NCBI RefSeq assembly: GCF_004345365.1
Contig: NZ_SLVF01000008.1
Location: 1 to 64,000, forward strand
DNA: 64,000 nucleotides
Origin: Kribbella sp. VKM Ac-2568
GTDB lineage: Bacteria > Actinomycetota > Actinomycetes > Propionibacteriales > Kribbellaceae
Direction of reading: 5' to 3'
How positions within the stretch are numbered: position 1 is the first letter of the stretch; each line of letters begins with the position of its first letter. A program made the translations under genes and the position numbers. The notes under the pieces are model-generated. The model was not told the DNA's origin, made no database searches, and was given only the letters and a program-made list of their open reading frames with translations. Shown in pieces: positions 54,458 through 61,824 of this stretch.

Positions 54458-54694
54458 GAGTACGCCGCTCCCTTCACCGAGTCGTGGGCTTCGGCTCGAG
54501 AGGCGCTCACCGAGAACCCGTATCCACGACTGAGAAATCGGATCCACGACCGAGCAACGGCTCCCACCCCAACGCGACCGGTCGCCTCACCGGTGCCGGG
54601 CGACCGCATGCGCGCGGAGTACGCCGAGTCGTTCGCCGAGTCGTGGATTTCCGGGAGGGAAAGCGGTTGCTGGGAACCCGGATCCACGACTGAG
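54458..54694. repeat. Two degenerate hairpin-bearing repeats
   Basis: Each copy starts with GAGTACGCCG (54458 and 54617), contains CCGAGTCGTGG and ends with ATCCACGACTGAG. AGTCGTGG and CCACGACT pair within each copy (10 bp in the second: AGTCGTGGAT/ATCCACGACT). A partial third copy of the end lies near 54540. Confidence 0.5.
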
Positions 54695-54712
54695 TGGCGG
54701 CTCACACTGTTC

Positions 54713-55316
54713 GCGTCCTGTCGGTCGGTACGGCGGCGGGCGGGACCCGGAGGGCCGCTGCGGGAGGGGATTCAGGTGGTTAGGGCGAGGGGCAGGAGGG
54801 TGGTGGGGAGGGGCTAGTTCGATGGCGCCGCCGGGGTCGCCGGGGGTCGCGGGGTCACAGGTGATGCCGCTGAGTCGCGAGGTACCGAGCGACAGGCAGT
54901 ACGCCGCGATCAGCCCGTCTGCGAGTTGATGCCGCGCTTGGCTCGGCTGCGGGCGCGAAGTACTGCCTGTCGGTCGGTACACCGCCGGGCTGTCGGGGGG
55001 AAGTCGGCATCCGACCGCCGGCGGCGATGGCGGTCAGGTGCTTAGGGCAAGGGTTAGGAGGGTGGTGGGCTAGCTCAACGGGTGGGGCTGAGGGGCGCCG
55101 GGGGTGGGGCCGAGGTCGCCGGTGATGCCGAGGCCGTCGGTGATGTCGCCGGGTCGCGGTGTACCGAGCGACAGGCAGTACCCCCGCGATCAGCCGGTCT
55201 TGGGCTGATGCCGCGCTTGGCTCGGTCGCGGGTGCGGGGTACTGCCTGTCGGTCGGTACGCCGCCGGCTGCCGGGTGGGTGAAGTCGGCAGCCGGGGGGC
55301 GGTGCGTGGGGGTGGG
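54713..55316. repeat. Tandem array of about 280-bp units carrying cobS-tail remnants and hairpins
   Basis: AGGTGGTTAGGGCGAGG-type sequence starts units at 54774 and 55036 and recurs at 55319 inside the true cobS end. Each spacer copy carries a 21-bp inverted repeat: GTACCGAGCGACAGGCAGTAC at 54882-54902 and 55161-55181, facing GTACTGCCTGTCGGTCGGTAC at 54960-54980 and 55239-55259. The loop is exactly 57 bp in both. A lone partial right arm is at 54713-54730. The first unit, read on the minus strand, still shows SGITCDP and GGAIELAPP, similar to cobS GGITGDTLGATLELALP. Confidence 0.7.
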
Positions 55317-56093
55317 TTAGGTGGTTAGGGCGAGGGTTAGGAGGGTGGTGGGGAGAGCTAGTTCGAGGGTGGCGCCGAGGGTGTCGCCGGTTATGCCGCC
55401 GAAGGTCTTAAGGGATTTGTGGTTGGCGGCTAGGGCGACGGCGGTGGAGGCCAGGACGGCTGCGGCGGCGCCTGGTACTGCGAGTAGGTGGTTGCCCGTC
55501 AGCCAGAAGAGGAGGGCAGTCAGGAGGGCGGTGGTGAGGGTTAGGAGGGCTGCCGTGGTGGGGCGGACGGTGGAGGCGACCATGGCGCCCAGGCCTTCGG
55601 GGCGGGCTGAGGGGATGGTGGTTCGGCAGGACCAGGGGAGGGTGAGGCGGCTGGCGACGGCTCCGACGAGGAGGGACTGCCAGCCGTAGCCGGACTGGAT
55701 GCACGCGGTGAGGGCGGCTACGTCGATCAGCAGTACGGCCGCGATCGAGGTGACTCCGAACGGGCCGATGTCGCTCTGCTTCATGATCCGCAGCATCGTC
55801 TCGCGATCCCGCCGGCTCCCGAGCCCGTCCGCGCTATCGGCCAACCCGTCCAGGTGTAGCGCGCCCGATAGCGCCACTAGCACCACAACCCCGAGCACCG
55901 CGGCCAGCAATGGCGCATCCGGCCGCAATGCCTCAACCCCGGCGACCACCGCACCAGCGATCCCGCCCAGCAGCACTCCAACCGCAGGCGCCAACACCAT
56001 CGCCCGCCCGGCCACCTCCCGATCCACTCTCCCCGGCGGCCTCACCGGCAACACAGACAGCGTCCCCACGGCCAACCTCACCGCGTCCCTCAC
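55317..56093 (-). CDS. cobS: Adenosylcobinamide-GDP ribazoletransferase (cobalamin synthase)
   Basis: 258 aa integral membrane enzyme joining adenosylcobinamide-GDP with alpha-ribazole in the last steps of B12 assembly. The active-site motif ALHLDGLADSADGLGSRR near residue 78 and the C-terminal FGGITGDTLGA are intact, with six or seven helices. The GTG start overlaps the stop of a small upstream ORF (GTGA). Downstream lies a tandem array of its own 3' end. No cobT is adjacent. Confidence 0.92.
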   Translation of the reverse strand: MRDAVRLAVGTLSVLPVRPPGRVDREVAGRAMVLAPAVGVLLGGIAGAVVAGVEALRPDAPLLAAVLGVVVLVALSGALHLDGLADSADGLGSRRDRETMLRIMKQSDIGPFGVTSIAAVLLIDVAALTACIQSGYGWQSLLVGAVASRLTLPWSCRTTIPSARPEGLGAMVASTVRPTTAALLTLTTALLTALLFWLTGNHLLAVPGAAAAVLASTAVALAANHKSLKTFGGITGDTLGATLELALPTTLLTLALTT

Positions 56094-56356
56094 TGCGCAC
56101 CCCCGAAGCAGCTGCCGGCACGGTCCATCCGGCCGAAGACCAGCGGACCGCCATCGCTCCCTAAATGACGTGGGTCCACAGCGTCGGGGGGCGTGGCGGC
56201 GCTCCGGGCGGTGGTCGCCGGGGCGGGGGTGCTGGGGCCGGATGCACCGGTGGCGGGGGCGGTGGCGCGCTCGGCCGCTCCGCGCCGCGGCGTGGCGGTG
56301 GTGACGGCGGCAGTGGCGGTGGTTACTGCGCGCGCGGCGTGGTGGGTGCGGGTCAT
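56090..56356 (-). CDS. Small ORF coupled between cobU and cobS, function unknown
   Basis: 88 aa. Its ATG overlaps the cobU stop (ATGA) and its own TGA overlaps the cobS GTG, so it fills the gap exactly, as real operon genes do. The first 60 residues are Ala/Thr/Arg-rich (MTRTHHAARAVTTATAAV), followed by DPRHLGSDGGPLVFGRMDRA and the end GSCFGGAQ. I recognise no family, and it shows no similarity to CobT, the gene often found here. It may be a real small protein, or an open spacer keeping ribosomes moving into cobS. Confidence 0.5.
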   Translation of the reverse strand: MTRTHHAARAVTTATAAVTTATPRRGAAERATAPATGASGPSTPAPATTARSAATPPDAVDPRHLGSDGGPLVFGRMDRAGSCFGGAQ

Positions 56357-57051
56357 AACTGGATGGTTCTGCCGGCGAGGGTCCAGAGGACGGTGGTGGA
56401 GTGGTGGGCGATGGTGGTGTTGAGGCGGCCCATCAGGTCGCGGAAGAGGCGGGTGCCGGGGTCGGCGGGGACCACGCCGGCGCCTATGTCGTTGCTTACG
56501 GCTACCACGGTGCGGGAGGTCGAGGACCAGGCCGCGGCGAGGTCTGCGATCCGTGCCTCGACCACGGTCGCTCGGGTGAGGTCGGACCAGACTTCGCAAG
56601 CGTCCATCGTGCGGGAGAGCCAGAGGGTCAGGCAGTCGATCAGCAGCGGCGGTCCGGGAGACGCAAGTAGCGGGACGAGGTCGATGGTCTCCGCTAGACC
56701 CCAGCTGGCAGGACGGCGCGCGCGGTGCAACGCGATCCGCGAGGCCCACTCGGGATCGGCGGACCCATCGCCACCCGTCGCGACGTACAGGGTGTCCGCA
56801 CTATCGGCGAGGAGACGTTCGGCCTCGGTGGACTTGCCGGAGCGTGCTCCACCGAGGATCAGCGTCCGCTGCGACGAGGTCGGCGCCGTCCAGGACACCT
56901 GCTCCCCGTCAGGCGTCAGTACGTCGTACCGGAGTCCCCGGGCAGTCCGCGTGGTTGTGACCTCGTACCCGGCGATAGTGATCCCGTCAGCGCCCAGCCG
57001 CAGTACGCCGTCCACCACCGCGCCGTCGGGCCCGGTCACCAGTTCAGCCAT
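56353..57051 (-). CDS. cobU: Adenosylcobinamide kinase/guanylyltransferase
   Basis: 232 aa, about 60 longer than the usual CobU because of an N-terminal extension (residues 1-62, beta-rich). The P-loop is TLILGGARSGKSTEAE; the guanylylated His region is RIALHRARRPASW; LLIDCLTLWLSRT and VVAVSNDIGAGVVPADPGTR complete the family set. It phosphorylates and guanylylates adenosylcobinamide. It overlaps the ECF S-component gene by 8 bp and the next small ORF by 4, inside a riboswitch-led operon. Confidence 0.9.
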   Translation of the reverse strand: MAELVTGPDGAVVDGVLRLGADGITIAGYEVTTTRTARGLRYDVLTPDGEQVSWTAPTSSQRTLILGGARSGKSTEAERLLADSADTLYVATGGDGSADPEWASRIALHRARRPASWGLAETIDLVPLLASPGPPLLIDCLTLWLSRTMDACEVWSDLTRATVVEARIADLAAAWSSTSRTVVAVSNDIGAGVVPADPGTRLFRDLMGRLNTTIAHHSTTVLWTLAGRTIQL

Positions 57052-57874
57052 GGGTACCTCTCTCGAACGTCACCGGTACGTCGAACGCCGCCTTCCGCGC
57101 AGTACGCCGGAACGCCACCAGGATCGGCCGTCCCAGCACCAGCACCAGTACTGCGCACAGGATCCCGCGCGGGATGTCCCACCCGAGCGACGTGGCCGCC
57201 ACGAACAGGAGGTAGCGGTGCAGGTTCTCCGCCAGCGAGTCGCCCTGGATGAACGAGAAGTCGCTGGCGAAGGTGGCGTACGGCCAGAACCACAGGTTCA
57301 TCACGAGCCCGTAGAGCACCCCGGCGAAGAGGGAGTACGCGGCAAGCAGCAGGATCTCCAGCCGACCGCCCAAACGCGGCAGCAACCCGGCAAGGCAGCC
57401 CACCCAGGCGCAGGCGAACATCTGGAACGGCATCCACGGCCCGACCCCGCCACTGACCAGTGCACCGGCCAGCAGCGATACAGCGCCCAGCACGAACCCG
57501 AACCCGGCCCCGAAGGCACGCCCCGCCAGGATCAGCAGGAAGAACCCGGGCTCGAGTCCCGCGGTACCAGGGCCGAGTGCACGCAGCGCTGCACCGACAG
57601 CCGCGAGCATGCCGAGCAGGGAAATCACCTTGGCGTCGATCCCGGACTCGGCCAGCTCGGCCAGTACTACGGCGACCAGGAGCGGCAGGAGGAGCACGAA
57701 CAGCCAGGGAGCGTCGGTGGTGTGCCCGATGGCCGATTCGCCCACCTGCGAGGTTGCCCAGAGCAGGGGCCAGCCGAAGGCCAGCACCCCGACGATCGAC
57801 GCCAGCAGCAACGTCGCAGTACTACGCGGCCTCAGCTGAACGAGTCGCGGAGTACTGCGGGGCTTGAGCCTCAT
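57044..57874 (-). CDS. ECF transporter S component (probable cobalamin/cobinamide or cobalt uptake)
   Basis: 276 aa with six or seven hydrophobic helices (for example ATLLLASIVGVLAFGWPLL; FFLLILAGRAFGAGFGFVLG; GILCAVLVLVLGRPILVAF). The central RAFGAGFGFVLGAVSLLAGA segment resembles ECF S components annotated near actinobacterial cobalamin genes. The substrate is inferred from the riboswitch and the cobU/cobS partners. It is coupled on both sides: its ATG overlaps the ATPase stop, and it overlaps cobU. Confidence 0.75.
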   Translation of the reverse strand: MRLKPRSTPRLVQLRPRSTATLLLASIVGVLAFGWPLLWATSQVGESAIGHTTDAPWLFVLLLPLLVAVVLAELAESGIDAKVISLLGMLAAVGAALRALGPGTAGLEPGFFLLILAGRAFGAGFGFVLGAVSLLAGALVSGGVGPWMPFQMFACAWVGCLAGLLPRLGGRLEILLLAAYSLFAGVLYGLVMNLWFWPYATFASDFSFIQGDSLAENLHRYLLFVAATSLGWDIPRGILCAVLVLVLGRPILVAFRRTARKAAFDVPVTFERGTHG

Positions 57875-59481
57875 GAGGCCTGCTCCAGGGCGGTGGCGAC
57901 TTCTCCGACAGTCAGGAAGGGCAGCGGCGCGAGGATCTTGGCCACCTGCGGCGCGAAGGCAGGGGAGCCCGCGATGACGGTCGCGGTCTCGCCGTCACCC
58001 ACCAACTCGCCCTCCGCCAGCACCAACACCCGGGAGGCGACCTCGGCGACCATCTCGACGTCGTGGGTCGACAGCACGACCGCATGCCCGCCAGCGGCGA
58101 GCTCGCGCAGGATCTCGACCAGCCGACGCTTCGCGCCGTAGTCCAGACCGCGCGTGGGCTCGTCCAGCAGCAACAGCGGAGGAGCGCCGCACAGTACGAC
58201 GGCCAGCGCCAGGCAGAGCCGCTGTCCCTCGGACAAGTCACGCGGGTGCATCTGTACGTCGATGCCGGGCGCCAGCCGATCCAGCAGCGCCCGGCAGCTC
58301 CCAGCCGGCACCCGGAAGTCGCTATCGGCCCCGGCGCACTCGTCAGCCACAGTGGCGGCGTACAGCAGGTCGGCAGGCTCCTGCGGTACCAGTCCGACTG
58401 CCTTGACCAACTGGGACGGCTTGGTACGCCGGGGGTCGGCACCGGCGGCGGTGGCACGACCAGAGCGGGGCTGGACGAGTCCGACGAGCGCATTGAGCAA
58501 GGTGGACTTGCCGGCGCCGTTCCGCCCCATCAGAGCGACCACCTCGCCGGCCCTGATGCTCACCGAGACACCACGCAACGCCGGGATGTTGCCATAAGCA
58601 ACCACCAGGTCCTCGCAGTGCGCCAGCTCAGGCCCTTCCACGGCAATCAGCCGCCGCGGGGCAAGGTCGGTCAGCCGGCTTCGCAGGGCGACCGCGGCGC
58701 GCCGTGCGTCCCGGACGGACAGCGGCAGCGGCGACCACCCGGCAAGCCGTCCGAGCTCGACCACGGGAGGAGCGACCGGCGCAGTGACCATCAGATCGAC
58801 CGGGAGCCCGGTGGAGACGGCCGCAGAGCCACCAGGCACCTCGATCACCCGATCGGCGTACTGGATGACTCGCTCGAGCCGGTGCTCGGCCATCACCACA
58901 GTGACGCCGAGGTCGTGCACCAGCCGTTGGAGCGCAGCCAGGACCTCTTCGGCGGCCTGGGGATCCAGGGCCGAGGTCGGCTCGTCCAGGACCAGCACCG
59001 CAGGGTGCGAGGTGAGCGCCGAACCGATGGCGGTCCGCTGCCGCTGGCCACCCGACAGGGAGGTCAGAGCGCGATCCCGTACGTCGGCCAGGCCGAGCAG
59101 GTCGAGCGTCTCCTCGACCCGGCGGCGCATCACGTCCGGCGCGATCCCGAGGGACTCCATGCTGTAGGCGAGCTCGTCCTCGACCGTGTCGGTGACGAAA
59201 CCTGCCATCGGCTCCTGTCCGACGATGCCGACCACGTCCGCGAGGTCGCGGGGACGGAAGTCGCGGGTGTCGCGGCCGTTCACCAGCACCCGGCCTGCCA
59301 GCGTGCCGCCGGTGAAGTGCGGGACCAGGCCGTTGATGGCCCGCAGCAGGGTGGACTTGCCGGAACCGGTCCGGCCGATCACCAGCGCCAGTTCGCCCTC
59401 CGGGACGCTGAAGCTCACCTCACGCAGCGCGGGCCCGGCAGCACCGTCGTACGTGACTGACACCCGGTCGAACTCGATCAT
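57871..59481 (-). CDS. ECF transporter ATPase, fused EcfA1-EcfA2
   Basis: 536 aa with two ATPase domains in one chain. The first has GRTGSGKST, SLSGGQRQRTAIG and VLVLDEPTSALDP. The second (from about residue 285) has GRNGAGKST, a weaker signature DLSEGQRLCLALA and LLLLDEPTRGLD. Q loops and switch His residues are visible in both (MAEHRLE, STHDVE). It powers the EcfT/S-component importer and overlaps both neighbouring genes by 4 bp. Confidence 0.9.
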   Translation of the reverse strand: MIEFDRVSVTYDGAAGPALREVSFSVPEGELALVIGRTGSGKSTLLRAINGLVPHFTGGTLAGRVLVNGRDTRDFRPRDLADVVGIVGQEPMAGFVTDTVEDELAYSMESLGIAPDVMRRRVEETLDLLGLADVRDRALTSLSGGQRQRTAIGSALTSHPAVLVLDEPTSALDPQAAEEVLAALQRLVHDLGVTVVMAEHRLERVIQYADRVIEVPGGSAAVSTGLPVDLMVTAPVAPPVVELGRLAGWSPLPLSVRDARRAAVALRSRLTDLAPRRLIAVEGPELAHCEDLVVAYGNIPALRGVSVSIRAGEVVALMGRNGAGKSTLLNALVGLVQPRSGRATAAGADPRRTKPSQLVKAVGLVPQEPADLLYAATVADECAGADSDFRVPAGSCRALLDRLAPGIDVQMHPRDLSEGQRLCLALAVVLCGAPPLLLLDEPTRGLDYGAKRRLVEILRELAAGGHAVVLSTHDVEMVAEVASRVLVLAEGELVGDGETATVIAGSPAFAPQVAKILAPLPFLTVGEVATALEQAS

Positions 59482-60575
59482 GCGGCCACCAGCTCACGTC
59501 GTCGGGTCAAGGGCGGCGCGACGATGGCGGGAGCCAGCCCGACCAGCAGGCCGAGCACCGGCACCAGCGGGACCGGCGGCACAACCAGAGGCCCGGCCAG
59601 CACGAGCCCCTCCACTCCACGGTTGGCGGCGACGATCATCGTCCCCGCGGCGATAGCACCCGACAGAGTGACGAGCCACTCGGGCAGAGCCCACGGATCC
59701 GGCCGGTACCGCGTACGCGCGACCCGCTGGTGTCCCACGGTCATCGCGCCGACCGCCAGCAAGAGGCCGACCGCCAGGGCCGTCGCAGCGATTGGGAAGG
59801 ACATCGCGTCGGTCAGCAGCGAGTAGACGCCGAGAGCGATGCCGAGCAGGCCAAGAAGTACAGAACCGCCGGTGATCCGACGCTGGTTGCGAGGCACTTG
59901 GGCGGTTCTGCCGTAGCCCCTGGAATCCATCGCAGCAGCCAGCTCGACGGACCTGTCGAGAGCGCCCTCCAGGACAGGCATCGCGGTGGTGCGGAACGAC
60001 CCGCTGGTGCGTCCGCGCAGCCGGCGAGCCGCGCGGATCCGCCGGGCGTCGGTGACCAGTTGCGGGGCGAAGGTCAACGCGACCACGCACGCGACCCCCA
60101 TCTCGTAGAGAGCCCCGGGCAACGACTTGAGCAACCTCCGCGGGCTGGCCAGCGCATTGGCCGCGCCGATGCAGCACAGCATCACCGCGAGCTGGAGTCC
60201 GTCGTACAGGGCTGTCAGGAGGGCTTCAGCGGTCACCTCGCCGCCGAGCTTCACTCCGGTGGCCCACGCGGGCAGCGGGATCAGCGGCAGGGTGAAGAGG
60301 ATCGTGTTGCCTTGGGACCTGGTCGACAGGAGAGCCTGCAGGACCACCCGGACCGCGATGACGACCAGGCCGAGCTTGAGGAAGGCGACGTAGCTGTTGG
60401 CCCAGGGAGCGTCGCTGCGGCGCGCGGCGACCACGAAGCCGGCTATCACCAGGATCAGGATCAGCAGTACCGGGTTTCGCGTCCTGCTGGCGGCTACTGC
60501 GAGCCCCAGCGCCCATAACCACCAGGCCCCCGGGTGGAGTGCCCGGGGGAGCGTCAGGTGATTGGCGGCACGCAC
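59478..60575 (-). CDS. ECF transporter transmembrane component EcfT (CbiQ-like)
   Basis: 365 aa from the GTG at 60575, whose first base is the last base of the upstream stop; an Arg-rich upstream extension is rejected. The coupling motifs are RRIRAARRLRGRT and AAAMDSRGYGR, the two Ala-Arg-Gly-type helices that dock on the ATPases. Extra C-terminal helices (about 245-360) make it longer than a minimal EcfT. It links the ATPase and S component encoded downstream. Confidence 0.87.
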   Translation of the reverse strand: MRAANHLTLPRALHPGAWWLWALGLAVAASRTRNPVLLILILVIAGFVVAARRSDAPWANSYVAFLKLGLVVIAVRVVLQALLSTRSQGNTILFTLPLIPLPAWATGVKLGGEVTAEALLTALYDGLQLAVMLCCIGAANALASPRRLLKSLPGALYEMGVACVVALTFAPQLVTDARRIRAARRLRGRTSGSFRTTAMPVLEGALDRSVELAAAMDSRGYGRTAQVPRNQRRITGGSVLLGLLGIALGVYSLLTDAMSFPIAATALAVGLLLAVGAMTVGHQRVARTRYRPDPWALPEWLVTLSGAIAAGTMIVAANRGVEGLVLAGPLVVPPVPLVPVLGLLVGLAPAIVAPPLTRRRELVAA

Positions 60576-61303
60576 TAGGCGCGCTGACCCGCGCGCCGAC
60601 GGCTGAGAGCGAAGCCGCCGCCGGCTAGGAGTAGAACGACCGCAGCGGCGATGATGATGCCGGTCCACGGCGCTCCATCGTCACTCTGCTCGGTGGGTAC
60701 CTGCGCCGAGTTGGCCGGCGCCGCCGACGGCGTGTTCGCCGCACCGACGGCAGCACCGATCTCCAGCTGCACCGGCTCGTCAGTGGCGGGCACCTTGATG
60801 TTCTTGACCGGGTCACCGCAGCCCGTGGCCGGGTAGCCCGCGATGCCACAGGTCAGACCCTTCTCGATCCGGACCTGCTTCACTGCGGACAGGATCTTGG
60901 CGCCGGTCGCCTTCACATCGGTGACCACACAGGTCCCGCTGGCCGGGGGAGGCGCCTCGCCCGTGCTGGAGTCCGCCGCAGTACCCGGGTCGATCACCAG
61001 GGCGACCCGCTTCTTGCCGGACTCGGCCGGCGTCTTGCCGCAGACAGCCTCGAAGTCACCCGCCGCACGAGGCACCCGCGGCTTCGCGCCACCCAGGGCG
61101 TACCGCCAGCCCTCGACGCTGCCGTCGGCCGGGACCACTGCGTCGGAACCCTTCTGAGAGAAGGCCCACTGACCGTTCGTCCACTGGTAGTAGCCCCAGA
61201 AGCGGTAGCCGTCCTCGGCGCTGGCGGTGGTCGTGACGGTACCGGCGAGCAGCAGCCCGGCCAGCAGGCTGAGAACCACCCGTGCGGTCCTGTGTGCAGT
61301 CAT
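60575..61303 (-). CDS. Secreted, C-terminally anchored SCO2322-like protein
   Basis: 242 aa. A Sec signal peptide (1-29, ending TASA) is followed by a beta-rich domain starting EDGYRFWGYYQWTNGQWAFS. Three or four cysteines follow (FEAVCGKTP, GTCVVTD, LTCGIAGYPATGCGDP), then a Pro/Ala linker. A C-terminal helix ends in SRRRAGQRA, so it is a membrane-anchored surface protein. The SCO2322 family is found beside ECF cobalt/cobalamin transporter genes in actinobacteria, as here, where it is the first gene after a cobalamin riboswitch. Its job, perhaps ligand capture, is unproven. Confidence 0.78.
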   Translation of the reverse strand: MTAHRTARVVLSLLAGLLLAGTVTTTASAEDGYRFWGYYQWTNGQWAFSQKGSDAVVPADGSVEGWRYALGGAKPRVPRAAGDFEAVCGKTPAESGKKRVALVIDPGTAADSSTGEAPPPASGTCVVTDVKATGAKILSAVKQVRIEKGLTCGIAGYPATGCGDPVKNIKVPATDEPVQLEIGAAVGAANTPSAAPANSAQVPTEQSDDGAPWTGIIIAAAVVLLLAGGGFALSRRRAGQRA

Positions 61304-61394
61304 CTCGTGTCCTCGATCGGGCCGGACCCGGTGGAGGAGGGCTGTCCGCGCGCAGGCGGGAGCCGGGCTCCACCCGCGGACCTCGGCGGGTAGG

Positions 61395-61510
61395 TGAGCC
61401 TGTCTACCTGAGGCGCAGTGGTCCGGCTCGCCGCGGCGGGACGCGGCCTACGGTTGCGGGTCAGCGCCGGCTTCGGACCGGCTTCCCTGCGCCACAGGAG
61501 TTGGTTCTCG
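61395..61510 (-). ncRNA. Cobalamin (AdoCbl-type) riboswitch
   Basis: On the minus strand the core reads GGGAAGCCGG, then CTGACCCGCAACCGT, then GAGCCGGACCACTGC. This matches the conserved cobalamin riboswitch core (GGGAA, GGTcc, CxGACCCGCaACxGT, GCCxGGAxAC). A closing stem pairs CCTGTGGCGC with GCGCCTCAGG (61489-61498 with 61407-61416), and a GGTAG/CTACC hairpin just downstream may be the expression platform. The following operon encodes the ECF transporter, cobU and cobS, as expected for B12 feedback. Confidence 0.88.
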
Positions 61511-61543
61511 CCGCAGCTTACCGCCGAGCATCCGGACAGAGTT

Positions 61544-61592
61544 GAGCCCGTACTGCGAACGTGCGGCAGGCCACAGTTCGCGGTACGGGCTC
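61544..61592. terminator. Terminator upstream of the riboswitch operon
   Basis: GAGCCCGTACTGCGAAC pairs with GTTCGCGGTACGGGCTC with one mismatch across a 15-nt loop, after the stop of the minus-strand 69-aa ORF at 61615. It separates that transcript from the riboswitch promoter. Confidence 0.7.
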
Positions 61593-61614
61593 TCAGCGGT
61601 GCCAGGGCCGGTGT

Positions 61615-61824
61615 CTACTCCGGTGCGGCGAGGCTCATCGGGCCGTAGACCTCGCGGCCGTCCTCGAGCAGGAAGACCTGGCCGACGCCCTTCTCGGACA
61701 GCTCGCGCCAGATCTCGCCCAGCCAGCTCTCCGCGTCACCCTGGGCGGAGAACTCCGCGCCGGTCAGGTCACCCGGGTCGGCCGGCTCGCCCGCGGCGGT
61801 CTCGAACCGCCAGGTCCAGCTCAC
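61615..61824 (-). CDS. Small hypothetical protein downstream of aldo/keto reductase
   Basis: 69 aa from a GTG that overlaps the reductase stop (GTGA). The sequence VSWTWRFETAAGEPADPGD leads into EIWRELSEKGVGQVFLLEDG and the ending YGPMSLAAPE. It is acidic, soluble and compact, and resembles small uncharacterised actinobacterial proteins. The tight coupling supports it being real. Confidence 0.65.
   Translation of the reverse strand: MSWTWRFETAAGEPADPGDLTGAEFSAQGDAESWLGEIWRELSEKGVGQVFLLEDGREVYGPMSLAAPE

Larger units (their letters stand above)
54117..55316. other. 1.2-kb gene-free, repeat-rich region between ROK gene and cobS
   Basis: No credible gene. Left to right it holds the ROK promoter side, a long C-rich/G-rich strand-asymmetric tract (54184-54430), two degenerate copies of a hairpin-bearing repeat (54458-54694), and a tandem array of about 280-bp units containing decayed copies of the cobS 3' end (54713-55316). 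Open frames over the tract are low-complexity. Confidence 0.7.

Noticed and set aside
54017..54817. 266-codon plus-strand frame with a Pro/Thr-rich core
   Set aside because: It is the translation of the C-rich tract and repeats and starts inside the ROK gene; no start site or family similarity.
54774..55316. Tandem repeats considered as a CRISPR array
   Set aside because: Units are about 280 bp with similar contents, not short repeats with unique spacers, and no cas genes are present; they derive from the cobS end.
56090..56356. Small ORF between cobU and cobS as a CobT remnant
   Set aside because: No stretch resembles CobT, and the exact start and stop overlaps argue against a random decayed fragment; kept as an unknown small gene instead.
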